Source: a virus
Virus record (IMG/VR): IMGVR_UViG_3300037427_003262
Location: 1 to 35,408 of that record
DNA length: 35,408 nucleotides
Direction: 5' to 3' (one strand)
The notes under the pieces were generated by a model. That model made no database searches. It had not been told where the DNA came from and worked only from the letters and a program-made list of their open reading frames with translations. The first letter of the stretch is position 1. Each line of letters starts with the position of its first letter. Below, one piece after another: positions 26,640-34,311 of the stretch. The position numbers were made by a program, and so were the translations under genes.

Positions 26640-29600
26640 ATGATAAAACCACTACGGAGCTCAGATAAAATTGTCCGACCGTTTAAGACATTTAAGTCAT
26701 GGTCATATAAAAATACCGATCTATCGGATGTTATACTACTTGAGCATCTATATTACAGTACCATTGAGGGTGGAATGGTGGGTGAACCACCTTTACAAAC
26801 AAAAGTGCAGATAGAAGGTCAATGGTCGGAGTATTTTAGTGGCATAGAGTATGACATAAATCAATATACAGACGGTGGGGTGGGTTATATTGAAATATTG
26901 ACTGGTGATGTTGAACCTGTAATTGTTGCGAAATATCGTGAGGGTAACATATCAAACTCATTATTATATGAAAGTGGTAATGGTGCATCACCAGAGACAC
27001 ATGAGACCAACTTTGGTGAATTTGATCTTGTTGTAAAGCATGGTGAAAAAATAACCGGACCATTTTATCCAGTGGGTCACCGAAAATATAACAAAGAACG
27101 TGAACCAATGAACTACGATGGTTCATATCATAGAGTGGTGTATAACACCATAAAGCATTTATTCTATAATGATTATTTTGTAAGTCATTATGACTATAAT
27201 TCAAATAAAGAATTGGATATAAAAAATCCACATATGTTGTTTGGGGTGGAGAGTGCAGAATATCACGATCCAACTGTGTTGGACGATATTGACACAGGTG
27301 AATCATACACAAATAGACGAATAGAGAGACGTGTGATTGGTGATTCTATAAAAGTTCTTGAGATTTCAAGAAAACATTTTGGGGAAAAGATCAGACCAAA
27401 CTCCGTGAAGATAGTTGATTACAGTTCCGAGTTTGAGATAATAAACATAGTTGATGATGGGTATACAAATTTAATAACAACAGAAGGAACATTTGACAAT
27501 GTTCATAGAGTTGGTGTAACTTGGGCAGATCGAATTCTTGCATATGGAAAACCAGAACAATTATTCGATCCAACTGACTTTTCATTTGGAGAAAAGTTGG
27601 CGTCGAGTGGAATGTACTTTATCACCGGATGTCCAATGGAGTTTGATGAGTTATCCGAATCGCAGGCCGGAAGTGCATTTCTAAGCAAATACGACAAGAA
27701 CTCGGATTCATTTAAAACCATACGACCCTTTGCGTGTCCATTTACTCAAAACGGTCTGTCACTAGAGCAACGACATGATCACAACAATGTATTGTTAAGA
27801 CAGGTTGGTGATGTGGTACTTTCAAATGATTATTCATTGAATGACAATTTTGGAAATGCAGTTGAACTCACGGATTCATATTGTGCAATCGGTGCATCAA
27901 GGGCTCACATAAGGGGAGAGTCAGCTGAATCTCCCACCGGATATGCTTTTATATACGAAAGAAACAAGGGAGGGAATGATAATTGGGGTATGGTAAATAT
28001 CCTTGAAGGCCTACCTGGTTCTGAATTTGGTGCGTCAATATCTATCAGTGATGATATGATGGCAGTAGGTGCTCCTGGGGTATCTAATGGTTCTGGTGTG
28101 GTATATATTTTTAAACGAGAGTCTAGAACAATCAATAGTCCCTGGAACAGGATAACCGACGTGCCTGACGGATACACATGGCAATCAGAAACCAAAACAT
28201 TTGAAGGATATCCACATGGTCACGAACTTGAGGAGTTGAACCAATCAACCACACGTTGGAAAGTCAAATCAGTTATTCCAGATGGAAGCATATTAAATTG
28301 CTTCGTTGGTATAGGAACATTTGAGATTGAAGATGGGGCAGAAACAACTTCGGATATAGAATGTATGTGTGGGGTCTCAACCTTTGGTGGTGATGACATA
28401 ATTACACATGGCACTGTCAGGGAATCCGATGATGAATTTGATGCTGGATATAAACCACATACATATACCAAAAGTCCACAACAATCAATCGGGGACACAA
28501 ACTGGGTATTGGACTCGTATGTAGTGTTGGACAATTCTGAGAATTGTTCTATGTTTGGAGAGGAGGTTAAGTTGGTTGGCAATCGTTTATATGTATCCAC
28601 ACCATCATCCAAAACACAAACTTGCCATATATTTGAACGAACCCACTCCGAGTGTGACGGAATTGTGTGGACGGAGACTCATAACATAACCAGAGACAGA
28701 GTTCTTAACAAGTTATCAGGTGAGTATGTAGAACCGACACTTCCGAGTCGTGAATCTATGGTTAGTTTCCCATACGAGTATTCCGAACCAACATCACATA
28801 AATATGGAACATCAATAGATGCAAATGAAATGTACTTGGTAATTGGTGACTCGATGGATCGGGAATATTCAACGTCGGGGGACACATATACTTCTGGTGC
28901 CGTGTATGTATACCGAATTTCTGATGATATTGAGTTTGATTCTAAGTTATACGGAGAGTCCAGAATCGAAACACGATTTACATCCAAGTTTGGTCACTCC
29001 GTGTCTATTTTTGAAAATGACATTTTAATCGGATCTTATTGTCCAGATGTGAGCAAAATTGAAGTGAAGGACTCGACGATATATGTCGATGATTATTACA
29101 CGGGAACAAATGTATTGTCAGAGGAGACATATTACCACGGGTCTGAAATCAGGAATGCTATTGAGGGTGAGGCATTTTATTATAGACTCTCGTCCGATGC
29201 AGACCCGGAACTTCTCAAAAAAGTGAAGATGAATAAGAAAAAAAATTCGGTCAGACGTCAATATGCATACTCGGTATCGTTGAGCTCGGATTATATGTAT
29301 GTAGGGCTTCCCGTCATCGGAAGTTTCCCCTTCTCAGAACTATCCACATTTGATGGACATGACATGGCCACAGAATGTAGACCAAAAGAAAATCCACATG
29401 AGTCTAAAGTCCGTGAGGCACTGTTTATGTACTACGATAAGTTGAATGAGGTGGAATTGGAATCCGATGATAGAGACTTATCTGGAAATGTAATAGCATA
29501 TCGTGTAGACTCGGTGCGTGAAATGAAGAACCACCAGGTAGGTAACATTTTCTATAAAAATGGAATTGTTGTGATAACGGATGTTGCCAATCATCTGAAG

Positions 29601-30422
29601 AATATACTCAGTGGTTCATATAAAGATGGGTATGAGATAGATTTTGCTGGTACACACACTCTGTATGAGACAGAGATACTATGCACGGTAGAACCCAATG
29701 AATTTAATATGTCCACAAACCCAACTGCACTATTATCGGAGGATATTGTATATGATATTAATGGTGATGGTAAATTTGACATTTTGGATTTAATATTGAT
29801 ATATAAATTTTTAAAAGGACACACGGGTCCTTCATATGTATTTGATGACGAGGTGGCAGATGACGAGGTTCCCGGGGGAGTATCAGTTGAACAAGATACT
29901 ATGTGGCCAAATTCAGACATATTGTTAACCGAATCCGATGATGCGATTTTGATGTTTTTTGAGAGAGAGGCAGATAACTTGTCAGTTGGTGAATATAATA
30001 AAACACTTCCTGCACTGAAACGACTTAAGGATAATGGAGATTTTGATGTTGATGGTGATGGTATATCAGGTAGTGCCGATGCCAAACTAATAATTAGATA
30101 CTTCAAAGGAAACATCGGTCAAGATTTAACCCGTGGGTTGATAAATAAGAATTCAAAACGGAGGGTGTCTAGAGATATCGTTGAATTCCTGGACAAACGA
30201 ACCGGTAAGAGCAATGGAGTGGAGGTTTTACCTGAGTTTGAGAGATTTACTGATTTGGATAGGTTAATTTCGTGTGGAAAGTCTATGGACGCATTACATC
30301 CATATGTCACCACAATCGGTCTTTATAGTGGTCTTGACCTCATTGGTGTTGCAAAACTTGCAAAACCAACAAAGATAACACCAAGTTATCCAATAAATTT
30401 TTTAATAAAATATGATGGTTAA
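26640..30422 (+). CDS. Large virion adhesin-like protein: FG-GAP repeats plus dockerin-like region
   Basis: 1260 residues. The N-terminus (LRSSDKIVRPFK) and C-terminus (VTTIGLYSGLDLIGVAKLAKP) match the 502-residue neighbour. Between them, FG-GAP/integrin-type repeats recur at about residues 403, 462 (EFGASISISDDMMAVGAP, then GSGVVYIFKR), 637, 721 (YGTSIDANEMYLVIGDS, then SGAVYVYR), 784 (KFGHSVSIFENDILIGS) and 875, enough for a beta-propeller. Next come two calcium-loop repeats of dockerin type: DINGDGKFDILD plus helix (from 1039) and DVDGDGISGSAD plus helix (from 1136), about 75 residues apart rather than adjacent. FG-GAP propellers and dockerins mediate surface adhesion and protein docking in bacteria, so I infer a host-contact or fibre-docking role. 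A cohesin partner is not seen in this window. Confidence 0.65.
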   Translation: MIKPLRSSDKIVRPFKTFKSWSYKNTDLSDVILLEHLYYSTIEGGMVGEPPLQTKVQIEGQWSEYFSGIEYDINQYTDGGVGYIEILTGDVEPVIVAKYREGNISNSLLYESGNGASPETHETNFGEFDLVVKHGEKITGPFYPVGHRKYNKEREPMNYDGSYHRVVYNTIKHLFYNDYFVSHYDYNSNKELDIKNPHMLFGVESAEYHDPTVLDDIDTGESYTNRRIERRVIGDSIKVLEISRKHFGEKIRPNSVKIVDYSSEFEIINIVDDGYTNLITTEGTFDNVHRVGVTWADRILAYGKPEQLFDPTDFSFGEKLASSGMYFITGCPMEFDELSESQAGSAFLSKYDKNSDSFKTIRPFACPFTQNGLSLEQRHDHNNVLLRQVGDVVLSNDYSLNDNFGNAVELTDSYCAIGASRAHIRGESAESPTGYAFIYERNKGGNDNWGMVNILEGLPGSEFGASISISDDMMAVGAPGVSNGSGVVYIFKRESRTINSPWNRITDVPDGYTWQSETKTFEGYPHGHELEELNQSTTRWKVKSVIPDGSILNCFVGIGTFEIEDGAETTSDIECMCGVSTFGGDDIITHGTVRESDDEFDAGYKPHTYTKSPQQSIGDTNWVLDSYVVLDNSENCSMFGEEVKLVGNRLYVSTPSSKTQTCHIFERTHSECDGIVWTETHNITRDRVLNKLSGEYVEPTLPSRESMVSFPYEYSEPTSHKYGTSIDANEMYLVIGDSMDREYSTSGDTYTSGAVYVYRISDDIEFDSKLYGESRIETRFTSKFGHSVSIFENDILIGSYCPDVSKIEVKDSTIYVDDYYTGTNVLSEETYYHGSEIRNAIEGEAFYYRLSSDADPELLKKVKMNKKKNSVRRQYAYSVSLSSDYMYVGLPVIGSFPFSELSTFDGHDMATECRPKENPHESKVREALFMYYDKLNEVELESDDRDLSGNVIAYRVDSVREMKNHQVGNIFYKNGIVVITDVANHLKNILSGSYKDGYEIDFAGTHTLYETEILCTVEPNEFNMSTNPTALLSEDIVYDINGDGKFDILDLILIYKFLKGHTGPSYVFDDEVADDEVPGGVSVEQDTMWPNSDILLTESDDAILMFFEREADNLSVGEYNKTLPALKRLKDNGDFDVDGDGISGSADAKLIIRYFKGNIGQDLTRGLINKNSKRRVSRDIVEFLDKRTGKSNGVEVLPEFERFTDLDRLISCGKSMDALHPYVTTIGLYSGLDLIGVAKLAKPTKITPSYPINFLIKYDG

Positions 30423-30433
30423 TCGATTCATTT

Positions 30434-30443
30434 AATATTTATA
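30434..30443 (+). promoter_or_regulatory. Candidate late promoter box AATATTTATA (240-residue gene)
   Basis: In the 50-nt gap after the adhesin gene, 29 nt before the ATG at 30473. The leader contains a good ribosome site (TTAGGAGA, about 30459-30466). Confidence 0.5.
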
Positions 30444-30472
30444 GTAAATATAACATATTAGGAGACATAAAT

Positions 30473-31195
30473 ATGGCAGAAAAAAGAACAGATTTTAAAT
30501 CAGGAGCAGATAGAAATTCATTAACATGGGGTCTTGAAGAACGACTCGGTGCAAACGACTCTCTGTTTAGAAAGGGACCCACAATATCACTTGAATCTCA
30601 AAAGGGGACGGGAGTGGATTTCTTTAGTTATGGTGGAACACGCCAAGAGTTGGACGGAACTGTTAAGAAGGGTAACACCACAGGAGCAAACAGATATCGC
30701 ACAACAAATGAAGTGCAAGATGCGGTACAACAAGTAGACTCTACCATATATAGAAAAGGACCGGACGGCAAAGTAAACCCAACCACAGATATGGGTGTAA
30801 ACTTTATATCAGATTCTGGTTCAGGAGGCACAGCTGGGTTTCGTCAAAAGCAAGGGATGGATAACATCGCCAAGTATAATGGCCATGCAACCGAGTATAA
30901 TCCGGATAAGACTGTATTTAGAAAAGCAATGCCTGCCCCTGGTGGGTATTCGGCACCTGGTGTGGACTCAAGTGCAGGACGAGGACCTGGTTCTAACTTT
31001 ATGTCTGATCAAAAGGGAAGTGGAAAAAACCTACAAGGGTTTACACGAAGAGCAGACCAAGTGAACATCTCCGACTATGGTGGAAATGATCCGTTAAAGG
31101 CTGCTCAAGCAAGTGTTTATAGAAATTACATGGACACAACTAAATACCAATCCTCCTTCGGCATGAGTGAAATTGCCGGCACGGATGTATTTTAA
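30473..31195 (+). CDS. Glycine-rich repeat protein, probably structural
   Basis: 240 residues, rich in Gly, Ser, Lys and Asp and probably extended. Four copies of a loose unit of about 60 residues begin with (L/I/V)(F/Y)R(K/N) at residues 31, 92, 148 and 215. The first three are followed by G-(V/S)-(D/N)-F-x-S (GVDFFS, GVNFIS, GSNFMS). No family is recognised. AGGAGA 7 nt before the ATG is one of the best ribosome sites in the window, which together with its own promoter box suggests high late expression, as for an abundant virion or scaffold protein. That role is inference. Confidence 0.6.
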   Translation: MAEKRTDFKSGADRNSLTWGLEERLGANDSLFRKGPTISLESQKGTGVDFFSYGGTRQELDGTVKKGNTTGANRYRTTNEVQDAVQQVDSTIYRKGPDGKVNPTTDMGVNFISDSGSGGTAGFRQKQGMDNIAKYNGHATEYNPDKTVFRKAMPAPGGYSAPGVDSSAGRGPGSNFMSDQKGSGKNLQGFTRRADQVNISDYGGNDPLKAAQASVYRNYMDTTKYQSSFGMSEIAGTDVF

Positions 31196-31223
31196 GTTTA
31201 TTCTTGCAAATGTAGACAATTTC

Positions 31224-31244
31224 GCATAACATAATAAGTTATGC
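31224..31244 (+). promoter_or_regulatory. Inverted repeat enclosing the resolvase start codon
   Basis: GCATAAC (31224-31230) and GTTATGC (31238-31244) are perfect 7-base arms around ATAATAA. The right arm contains the ATG at 31241. Two more flanking pairs (TT/AA) extend the stem with one mismatch. In mRNA this hairpin would bury the start codon; no Shine-Dalgarno sequence precedes it. A translational switch or a protein-binding operator are both possible. Confidence 0.35.
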
Positions 31245-31762
31245 AAAATAAATCCTACTGTCTAGGATTAGATGTAAGTTCAACTGTAGTCGGTTACTGT
31301 GTATCTAGTTCCAAAAACGATATATTAGAGGCCGGATATGTTGATATTCATAAAGAAAAGAGTATCAAGGATAAAGCACATAAGGTTGCTAATCACTTAG
31401 ACCCCCATTCATTTGATCCATCAATCGTAATTGTTGAAGACTCGTTGAGTGGATTTGGGGGTGGTAGAACAAGTCAACAAACTATCGTGAAACTCGCAAA
31501 GTGCAATGCGGTAATAAGTTATGTCATAGAAGCATTGTATGAAATTGACATTGACCATGTAAATGTATCAACATTACGAAAAGCAGTTTTTGGCAAAAGT
31601 CGTGAAAAGGGGGTGGATAGTAAACAATTCGTACGTGAACAACTTGAGAATATGCTTGATTTATCTGAATTTATTGTCTATAATAAGAGAAATAATTATG
31701 ATAAGAAGAACTATGATATGTTGGATGCCACTGTAGCATCTCTTTATCACTGGTATAAGTAG
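31241..31762 (+). CDS. RuvC-like Holliday junction resolvase
   Basis: 173 residues, the usual RuvC length. The RNase H-like fold motifs are present: GLDVSSTVVGY with Asp11, IVIVEDSL with Glu66, and a C-terminal YDMLDATVASLYHW with Asp159/Asp162. These give the four acidic metal ligands of RuvC. It would cut four-way junctions made during recombination-dependent replication or packaging, taking the role that endonuclease VII (gp49) has in T4. It starts a run of replication/recombination genes with 2-nt gaps or overlaps. The start codon lies in an inverted repeat. Confidence 0.8.
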   Translation: MQNKSYCLGLDVSSTVVGYCVSSSKNDILEAGYVDIHKEKSIKDKAHKVANHLDPHSFDPSIVIVEDSLSGFGGGRTSQQTIVKLAKCNAVISYVIEALYEIDIDHVNVSTLRKAVFGKSREKGVDSKQFVREQLENMLDLSEFIVYNKRNNYDKKNYDMLDATVASLYHWYK

Positions 31763-31764
31763 AA

Positions 31765-32691
31765 ATGGGGATTTCCGAGCAGAAATTGCTTACCTTGTTA
31801 CAAAAAGTTTTAGGTGAAGGTAAGATTGTCTCAAAAGATGAGGCAATGTTCATGTGTCCGTTTTCCCATCACCGAAAACCAAAACTAGCAGTAAATCTAA
31901 CCACGCAGTATTGGCAGAGTTGGATTGACACCAATGCCAAGGGACGAAGCATCTTTTCGTTATTCAAGAGGTTACAGGTTCCAAGTAATTATTTTGCGGA
32001 ACTTTCTAAGATTGTAAAACTTCCAAAGAATACAACATTGTCGGATACTGAGAAGCAATATGTTTCATTGCCATATGAGTTTAAAAGATTGACTGAAACC
32101 CATAAAGATTTTTCTTATACAAAAGCAATGAACTATTTGAAAAATCGTGGCATTGAATTGTATGATATTGAAAGATACGACATAGGATATTGTTCCGATG
32201 GAGATTATGCAGGTAGAATTATAGTTCCGTCACTTGACGAGAATAATAAATTAAATTATTTTATTGCAAGGGATTTCACAGGTACGGCGTACTTGAAATA
32301 CAAAAATCCTCCGGTGAGCAAGGATGTTGTTGTATTTGAAAGTCAGATTGACTATTCAGAACCTTTAGTATTATGTGAAGGAGTATTTGACGCAATTGCA
32401 ATAAGACGAAATGCAGTTGCACTCTTGGGTAAAAACATCCCAAGTAAATTAAAAATGAAAATGATTGAAAACAAAGTTTCCGAAGTTTATGTAGTTCTTG
32501 ACGAAGATGCGGTCAAGAATGCTATTTCAATTACCGAGACATTGTTAAGTGAGGACATCAAAGTTAGATTCGTTAAAATGGGGGATAAAGACGCAGCCGA
32601 TGTTGGTTTTCGTGGTATGACTGAAAAACTTAGAAATACACCTTTAATGGGATTTGACACTTTGATGAAACAAAAGTTATGCATGAGTTAG
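31765..32691 (+). CDS. DnaG/gp61-type DNA primase with degenerate zinc ribbon
   Basis: 308 residues. A zinc-ribbon-like N-terminus (31-61) reads CPFSHHRKPKLAVN, then YWQSWIDTNAKGRSIFSLF. The framework matches phage primases, but the usual second, third and fourth ligands appear as Ser34, Ser52 and Asp55. A TOPRIM domain follows, with LVLCEGVFDA (Glu205) and VYVVLDEDA (Asp246, Asp248), the metal-binding acidic residues. Between them, YDIERYDIGYCSDGDYAGRIIVPS (about 131-155) fits the primase RNA-polymerase-core N-terminal part. It would make RNA primers for lagging-strand synthesis with a helicase encoded elsewhere. It starts 2 nt after the resolvase stop and overlaps the next gene by 13 nt. 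Confidence 0.8.
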   Translation: MGISEQKLLTLLQKVLGEGKIVSKDEAMFMCPFSHHRKPKLAVNLTTQYWQSWIDTNAKGRSIFSLFKRLQVPSNYFAELSKIVKLPKNTTLSDTEKQYVSLPYEFKRLTETHKDFSYTKAMNYLKNRGIELYDIERYDIGYCSDGDYAGRIIVPSLDENNKLNYFIARDFTGTAYLKYKNPPVSKDVVVFESQIDYSEPLVLCEGVFDAIAIRRNAVALLGKNIPSKLKMKMIENKVSEVYVVLDEDAVKNAISITETLLSEDIKVRFVKMGDKDAADVGFRGMTEKLRNTPLMGFDTLMKQKLCMS

Positions 32692-33383
32692 AATCGAAGA
32701 TTAAAAAAGTTGAGAAGATATATCATGTATCGGATATTCATTTACGGAATGTAAAAAGACACAAAGAATACCGAAGTGTATTTGAAAACTTTTATAAACA
32801 AGTAAAAGAAGACGCACTTGAGAACGCAATAATTTTTATCGGTGGTGATGTTGCTCATGCAAAAACGGAGATGAGTCCAGAACTAGTTGCTGAGATTGCC
32901 GACTTTTTTAATAAGTGTGCGGAGATACACCCAACCGTATTGATTGCGGGAAACCACGATTGCAATCTAAATAACCCGGATAGGTTGGATGTATTGACTC
33001 CTATTGTTGATATGCTTGGGCATGATAATTTGTTCTACCTACGAGACACGGGAGTATACAAACTTGGAGATGTTGCAATCAGTGTATTTGGTATATTTGA
33101 AGACCCAAGTGAATATGTCCGTGGAAAAGACATAACCGATAAATCAATTACAACAAAGATTGCAGTTTATCACGGAGCAATTAAACGAAGTAGAACTGAT
33201 GTCGGGTATGTCATCGTGGGTGGTGATGTACCGATGTATATGTTTGACGGATATGATATGGTGATGCTTGGGGATATTCATAAACATCAAATTTTACAAG
33301 AGCATCATACCGAGGCATTGTATGTACCCGAGTCTAAGGCAGACAAATATGTACTTGATGGTTGGGAGGTCTGTGATGACTAA
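32679..33383 (+). CDS. gp47: SbcD/gp47 nuclease core, split from its C-terminal part
   Basis: 234 residues. All metallophosphoesterase motifs are present: DIH (19-21), GGD (55-57), GNHD (90-93), YHG (163-165) and GDIHKH (197-202). The catalytic domain of the Mre11/SbcD/gp47 family is thus intact. The protein ends about 30 residues after the last motif, whereas family members continue with a capping segment opening with a strand such as IVYSGSMIQQ. That missing segment is found 0.9 kb downstream at the start of the SbcC-like ORF (34301 onward). With gp46/SbcC it would form the DNA end-processing nuclease. The last codons contain the ribosome site (GGGAGG, 33364-33369) and start of the inserted glycosyltransferase gene. 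The two halves probably associate as separate chains. Confidence 0.85.
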   Translation: MHELESKIKKVEKIYHVSDIHLRNVKRHKEYRSVFENFYKQVKEDALENAIIFIGGDVAHAKTEMSPELVAEIADFFNKCAEIHPTVLIAGNHDCNLNNPDRLDVLTPIVDMLGHDNLFYLRDTGVYKLGDVAISVFGIFEDPSEYVRGKDITDKSITTKIAVYHGAIKRSRTDVGYVIVGGDVPMYMFDGYDMVMLGDIHKHQILQEHHTEALYVPESKADKYVLDGWEVCDD

Positions 33384-34311
33384 TATACTTATTAAGTGTA
33401 GGAACATCCATATAGGTGATGTGATTTTTTGCAGTAGTGTCGCAAAGAAATTAAAGCAGAGAAATCCAGAGTGCATTGTCCATTATGATATTAACTATCT
33501 TCAACCAATGGAGTTGCTTATTAATAATCCTTATATTGATGAGGTTTACTATAAGGAGAATGCAAACATAGATTACGATGTAGTTTATCAGATAATGAAT
33601 GACGATGTGTCTACATTGAGTCCATATGAATCTGCGGTTTCGCAATTTCAACGAATGTGTGGCATTGAAGATTACGACGATACCTTTGAAGTTTTCACGA
33701 ACCCACAACTTGATTATTCTATACAAAGAAGCATGGAGCAATTAACTGAGATAGGTGATTGGGATACAGACTTGATAAAAATAGGATACCAAGTCGATTG
33801 GGATCGAAAGAGTTTTCTGTTTACTGAAGAAGAATATTATCGTGCAGAGGGTGGTGAAGATGGAACTGGATACGGAAGTGGAAAACGAAATGTGTTTGAT
33901 ATAATAAACTGCATGGAGATTTCTCCCAAAGTCATGTTGTTTGCACTCGGACAAGATGAGAAAGTTTCTCAAAATTATCCAAGTTTGAATTCAACAAGCA
34001 AGTTTTCATTTACTGCAAGTCTTATTAAAAATTGCGACTATGTCATTGGCAACGAGGGGTGTCTTACAAATATATCGTCTGTACTTGGGACTAGGACGAT
34101 TATCACCACAGATTATATCTACCAAATGTTCGGCCCAAAAGGAATTCGTTGGCAACAACAGGGTGGTGATTTAAATAACTTGGAAACAAGAAAAGCATTT
34201 TTAGGACCCAACTCATACTTCCCAGAACAGGGTCACACCGAGTTAAGTCCGTTTTTGACAGATAACCAAGTCGGTGAAGAAATTTTAAGGATAGTGCTTA
34301 ATGGAAACTGA
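33376..34311 (+). CDS. Family-9 (heptosyltransferase-like) glycosyltransferase inside the split sbcD locus
   Basis: 311 residues from the ATG at 33376, chosen because GGGAGG sits 6 nt upstream. The longer frame back to 33268 only shadows the nuclease gene. The N-terminus, LIKCRNIHIGDVIFCSSVAKKLK, followed by PYIDEVYY near residue 54, fits a GT9/GT-B fold (x-x-x-GD-x-x-x-x-x-x-x-x-x-L-K; N-P-x-I-D). The C-terminal part, CDYVIGNEGCLTNISSVLGTRTI (about 220-242), matches the donor-binding segment of heptosyltransferases. These enzymes add sugars to LPS core; here it might modify host surface or phage glycans. It overlaps the genes on both sides (8 and 11 nt) and lies exactly where SbcD would be continuous, so it looks like an insertion that kept the operon's translation intact. 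Confidence 0.7.
   Translation: MTNILIKCRNIHIGDVIFCSSVAKKLKQRNPECIVHYDINYLQPMELLINNPYIDEVYYKENANIDYDVVYQIMNDDVSTLSPYESAVSQFQRMCGIEDYDDTFEVFTNPQLDYSIQRSMEQLTEIGDWDTDLIKIGYQVDWDRKSFLFTEEEYYRAEGGEDGTGYGSGKRNVFDIINCMEISPKVMLFALGQDEKVSQNYPSLNSTSKFSFTASLIKNCDYVIGNEGCLTNISSVLGTRTIITTDYIYQMFGPKGIRWQQQGGDLNNLETRKAFLGPNSYFPEQGHTELSPFLTDNQVGEEILRIVLNGN

Noticed and set aside
33268-33375. Longer start for the family-9 glycosyltransferase
   Set aside because: The extra residues only shadow the nuclease gene; ATG 33376 has a strong ribosome site and begins the conserved fold.
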